Part shown: one piece after another, positions 61,913 to 64,000 of the stretch | How positions within the stretch are numbered: the first letter of the stretch is position 1 | Layout of the letters: every line of letters starts with the position of its first letter | DNA from: Pseudomonadota bacterium | Lineage (GTDB): Bacteria; Pseudomonadota; Gammaproteobacteria; Burkholderiales; Sulfuriferulaceae | DNA length: 64,000 nt | Direction: 5' to 3' | Assembly: GCA_021801025.1 (NCBI GenBank) | Contig: JAJYYK010000011.1 | Coordinates: 21,491 to 85,490, forward strand | Translations under genes and position numbers: made by a program | The notes under the pieces: generated by a model | Seen by the model: the letters and a program-made list of their open reading frames with translations, nothing else | The model's database searches: none | What the model was told of the DNA's origin: nothing

Positions 61913-63154
61913 TTGAAAAGTGTGCCGTTCGCAAGTGTCGCCGCCAAGCTACCTGTGTTGGGTATGCTTGTCATGACACTGGGCTTGTCTGCGTGCGCGA
62001 CCACACCGCAAAAAACGCTTCCGTCAAACACGGTTTCTTCAACAGCATGTTCAACATTGTGTCCTGCGCCTGTTCAGTGCCTGTCACCCAAACAGATTGG
62101 CGCGCTACCGGTGGTACCCAATTTGCACCCAGTCTCATGGGCTGAACTGCCGGGTTGGGATGCTGATCATCAGCTGGCGGCCTGGCCCGCCTGGCTGGAT
62201 TCCTGTGCCGCATTGAAAAATAAATCGGACTGGAAAACAGTATGTGGCTTGGCCTATACGTTAAATCCGGTTGATGACACCAGTGTGCGTGCTTATTTTG
62301 AGACAAACTTTAATGTGTTTCAGTCCGTGCAAGCCGATGGGGGTGTGCAGGGCTTGTTCACAGGGTATTACGCCCCTGTGTTGCAAGGCAGCCTGGTGCG
62401 TACCAGCCGTTTTACGGTGCCTTTGTATGCTCCCCCGCCAGATTTGTTGTCCATCGATCTCTCCGCAGTTTATCCCGAGTTAAAAACTTTGCGCCTGCGT
62501 GGGCGGTTGCAAGGCAATCAGATTGTGCCCTATTGGAGTCGCTCGCAAATTGATGGTGATATACGACCGCTGGCAGGGCATGAATTGGTGTGGTTGGAAA
62601 ATCCGGTTGATGCTTTTTTTCTGCAAATACAGGGTTCTGGTCACATTAAACTGCCCGATGGTAAAGAAATTATGGTGGGTTACGCGGATCAGAATGGATA
62701 TCCCTACCTGGCCATCGGACGCGTGCTGGTCGCACGCGGTGATTTGCGCGCAGACCAGGTTTCGATGCAGGCGATCCGTGATTGGGGACAGATGCATCCA
62801 GATCAGTTGCCAGATTTATTGGCACAAAATCCCAGTTATGTGTTTTTTAGAATTTTGCCGGATACAGCCCCCTTGGGCGCGTTGGGCGTGGCTTTAACTG
62901 CTGAACGCAGTGTCGCCATTGATCCGCGAGCCATCCCGTTGGGTGCGCCAATCTGGTTGTCCACCACTGAACCTTTATCAAATCAACCTATGGATCGTTT
63001 GATGATGGCGCAAGATACGGGTGGTGCAATTCGGGGTAATGTGCGGGCAGATGTGTATTTTGGTTTGGGTGATATTGCCGGGCGTTTGGCGGGGAAAATG
63101 AAGCAGAGCGGACAGATTTGGGTGTTGTTACCCAAGGGAATGCCTGTGCCGTAA
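61913..63154 (+). CDS. mltA: Membrane-bound lytic murein transglycosylase A (lipoprotein)
   Basis: MltA cleaves murein glycan strands from the outer-membrane inner face. The protein has a lipoprotein signal ending LGLSAC. The MltA domain contains FTGYYAPVLQGS (near the N-terminal third), and the 3D domain carries the catalytic aspartate region AQDTGGAIRGNVRADVYFG near the C-terminus. The start is uncertain. A TTG at 61913 gives a signal with a positively charged N-terminus (MKSVPFASVAAKLPVLGM). GTG 61922 or ATG 61964 would shorten it, and an extension into bioD is unlikely. It follows bioD by 34 bases. Confidence 0.9.
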   Translation: MKSVPFASVAAKLPVLGMLVMTLGLSACATTPQKTLPSNTVSSTACSTLCPAPVQCLSPKQIGALPVVPNLHPVSWAELPGWDADHQLAAWPAWLDSCAALKNKSDWKTVCGLAYTLNPVDDTSVRAYFETNFNVFQSVQADGGVQGLFTGYYAPVLQGSLVRTSRFTVPLYAPPPDLLSIDLSAVYPELKTLRLRGRLQGNQIVPYWSRSQIDGDIRPLAGHELVWLENPVDAFFLQIQGSGHIKLPDGKEIMVGYADQNGYPYLAIGRVLVARGDLRADQVSMQAIRDWGQMHPDQLPDLLAQNPSYVFFRILPDTAPLGALGVALTAERSVAIDPRAIPLGAPIWLSTTEPLSNQPMDRLMMAQDTGGAIRGNVRADVYFGLGDIAGRLAGKMKQSGQIWVLLPKGMPVP

Positions 63155-63277
63155 AGCATTTTAAGCCCGTGGATACCCAAATTTACCGGGATTGTACAAG
63201 TAAAATTCTGTCCTGTTTGTTTAAAACATGCTATCGTTTGCCGCGCTATAATAATTTTATTCAATAAAATATTCCGC

Positions 63278-64000
63278 ATGGGCGTTTCTTCCTGTTTGAT
63301 TGAGTCACTGTACGCGATGACGTGGCGCTGTGCTGCCCGGCTATTAAATGGTGTGCTGGCGGTGATCACGTTTGGGTTCACTCCTTGTGCGCATGCGCAA
63401 GCTTCTGCGTCTATATTGGATGCTGCCCCTGAGGGGGTGCTGATTCAGGAACAACGTCAAGAACAAACTAAAGCCATGCTGCCGCCCAAGCATGACGAAC
63501 TGCATTCCGTTGTTTCAAATATCCAGGGTTTACAAAAATTATCACCGGAAACACCCTGTTTCAACGTGCGTGCGGTAAATTTTAGCGGCGATCATTATCG
63601 CCGTTTTTATTGGCTGACTTTGTATGCGCAACCTTTGATCGGTCAATGCGTGGGCGCTCATGCGCTGGCTGAAGTGGCCGATGTGCTGGATGCAAAACTT
63701 GTTGCGATGGGCTATACCACCAGCCGCGTAAGTTTTCCGTCACAGAATCTGGCCGCCGGGGATCTGGATATTCACATCGATGTGGGTACGGTGTCGTCGG
63801 TGCGCATGGTGCGCGCGGACACTGGCAAACCCGATACCGAATGGGGGACTTGGCGCAATGCCTTTCCTGTTGCGCCAGGCGACACTTTGAATATTCGCGA
63901 TTTGGAGCAAGGCGTTGAACAAATGGATGCCTTGTCCAGCCAGTCTGTTAAAACCTTGTTAGAGCCCGGCGCCATACCCAATTCCAGTGTGGTGATTATT
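63278..64000 (+). CDS. ShlB/FhaC-type two-partner secretion transporter (N-terminal part, cut by window edge)
   Basis: The frame is open from the ATG at 63278 to the window edge (241 codons). A signal peptide ends near CAHAQA (about residue 42). An ATG at 63317 (MTWRCAARLLNGVLAV) gives a more standard signal and may be the true start. A Gln/Pro-rich segment is followed by a POTRA-like domain (from about residue 95) with CVGAHALAEVADVLDAKLVA and the GYTTSRV strand. The second POTRA follows, with the GDTLNIRDLEQGVEQMD segment typical of TpsB proteins. These outer-membrane barrels export large adhesins or haemolysins. The barrel and any partner gene lie beyond the window. A TATAAT occurs at 63247-63252, without a good -35. 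Confidence 0.82.
   Translation, partial: MGVSSCLIESLYAMTWRCAARLLNGVLAVITFGFTPCAHAQASASILDAAPEGVLIQEQRQEQTKAMLPPKHDELHSVVSNIQGLQKLSPETPCFNVRAVNFSGDHYRRFYWLTLYAQPLIGQCVGAHALAEVADVLDAKLVAMGYTTSRVSFPSQNLAAGDLDIHIDVGTVSSVRMVRADTGKPDTEWGTWRNAFPVAPGDTLNIRDLEQGVEQMDALSSQSVKTLLEPGAIPNSSVVII

Overview
The window reads as ordinary chromosome of a Gram-negative, flagellated betaproteobacterium of medium G+C. Evidence includes lipid A/KDO synthesis (kdsA), lipoproteins, a two-partner-secretion outer-membrane transporter, ZipA/FtsB division genes, and a pyrG-kdsA-eno-ftsB order followed by zipA-ligA-galU. The gene set and protein style suggest the Nitrosomonadales/Gallionellaceae side of the class. That placement is inference, because no rRNA or tRNA gene was seen to anchor it.

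Layout. 1-3659: flagellar basal-body genes fliF-fliG-fliH on the minus strand, with fliE divergent. 4110-11368: a six-gene, tightly overlapping operon for a membrane complex related to hydrogenase-4 and complex I. Its large subunit has no nickel-binding cysteines, so it looks like an energy-converting hydrogenase-related (Ehr) complex rather than a hydrogenase. 11481-16895: cell-wall endopeptidase, YqiA esterase, RNase II-like exonuclease, a TonB-like protein and fructose-1,6-bisphosphatase. 17100-23072: tilS, accA, slyD, a RoxA-type ribosomal oxygenase, and a clsB/ybhP lipid pair. 23776-29787: alaS, map, glnD. 29842-40929: a long minus-strand run (pyrG, kdsA, eno, ftsB, zipA, ligA, galU, aas) plus a small S24-domain protein.

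41422-51965 holds a complete branched-chain-amino-acid-type ABC importer (livK, H, M, G, F). It is split twice: once by a small membrane protein plus a GGDEF/EAL cyclic-di-GMP enzyme, and once by a histidine phosphatase, a stomatin-like protein and an AI-2E-type permease. 52077-55946 encodes an HdeA-like periplasmic protein, a ferredoxin-type reductase, cyclopropane fatty acid synthase and a di-iron fatty-acid hydroxylase, which together suggest envelope or lipid adaptation. 56208-63154 has comF divergent from a five-gene biotin operon (bioB-F-H-C-D, led by an unknown membrane protein) followed by mltA. The window ends inside a ShlB/FhaC-type outer-membrane transporter.

Two kinds of small repeat lie between genes. 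One is an element of about 110 bp with two hairpins: two near-identical copies, one internally deleted copy and one diverged copy. The other is a short palindrome of the GTCGGAC...GTCCGAC type. No CRISPR array, prophage or complete insertion sequence was found. The most noteworthy items are the Ni-less Ehr-type complex without its usual ferredoxin subunit, the dispersed hairpin element, and the interrupted liv locus.
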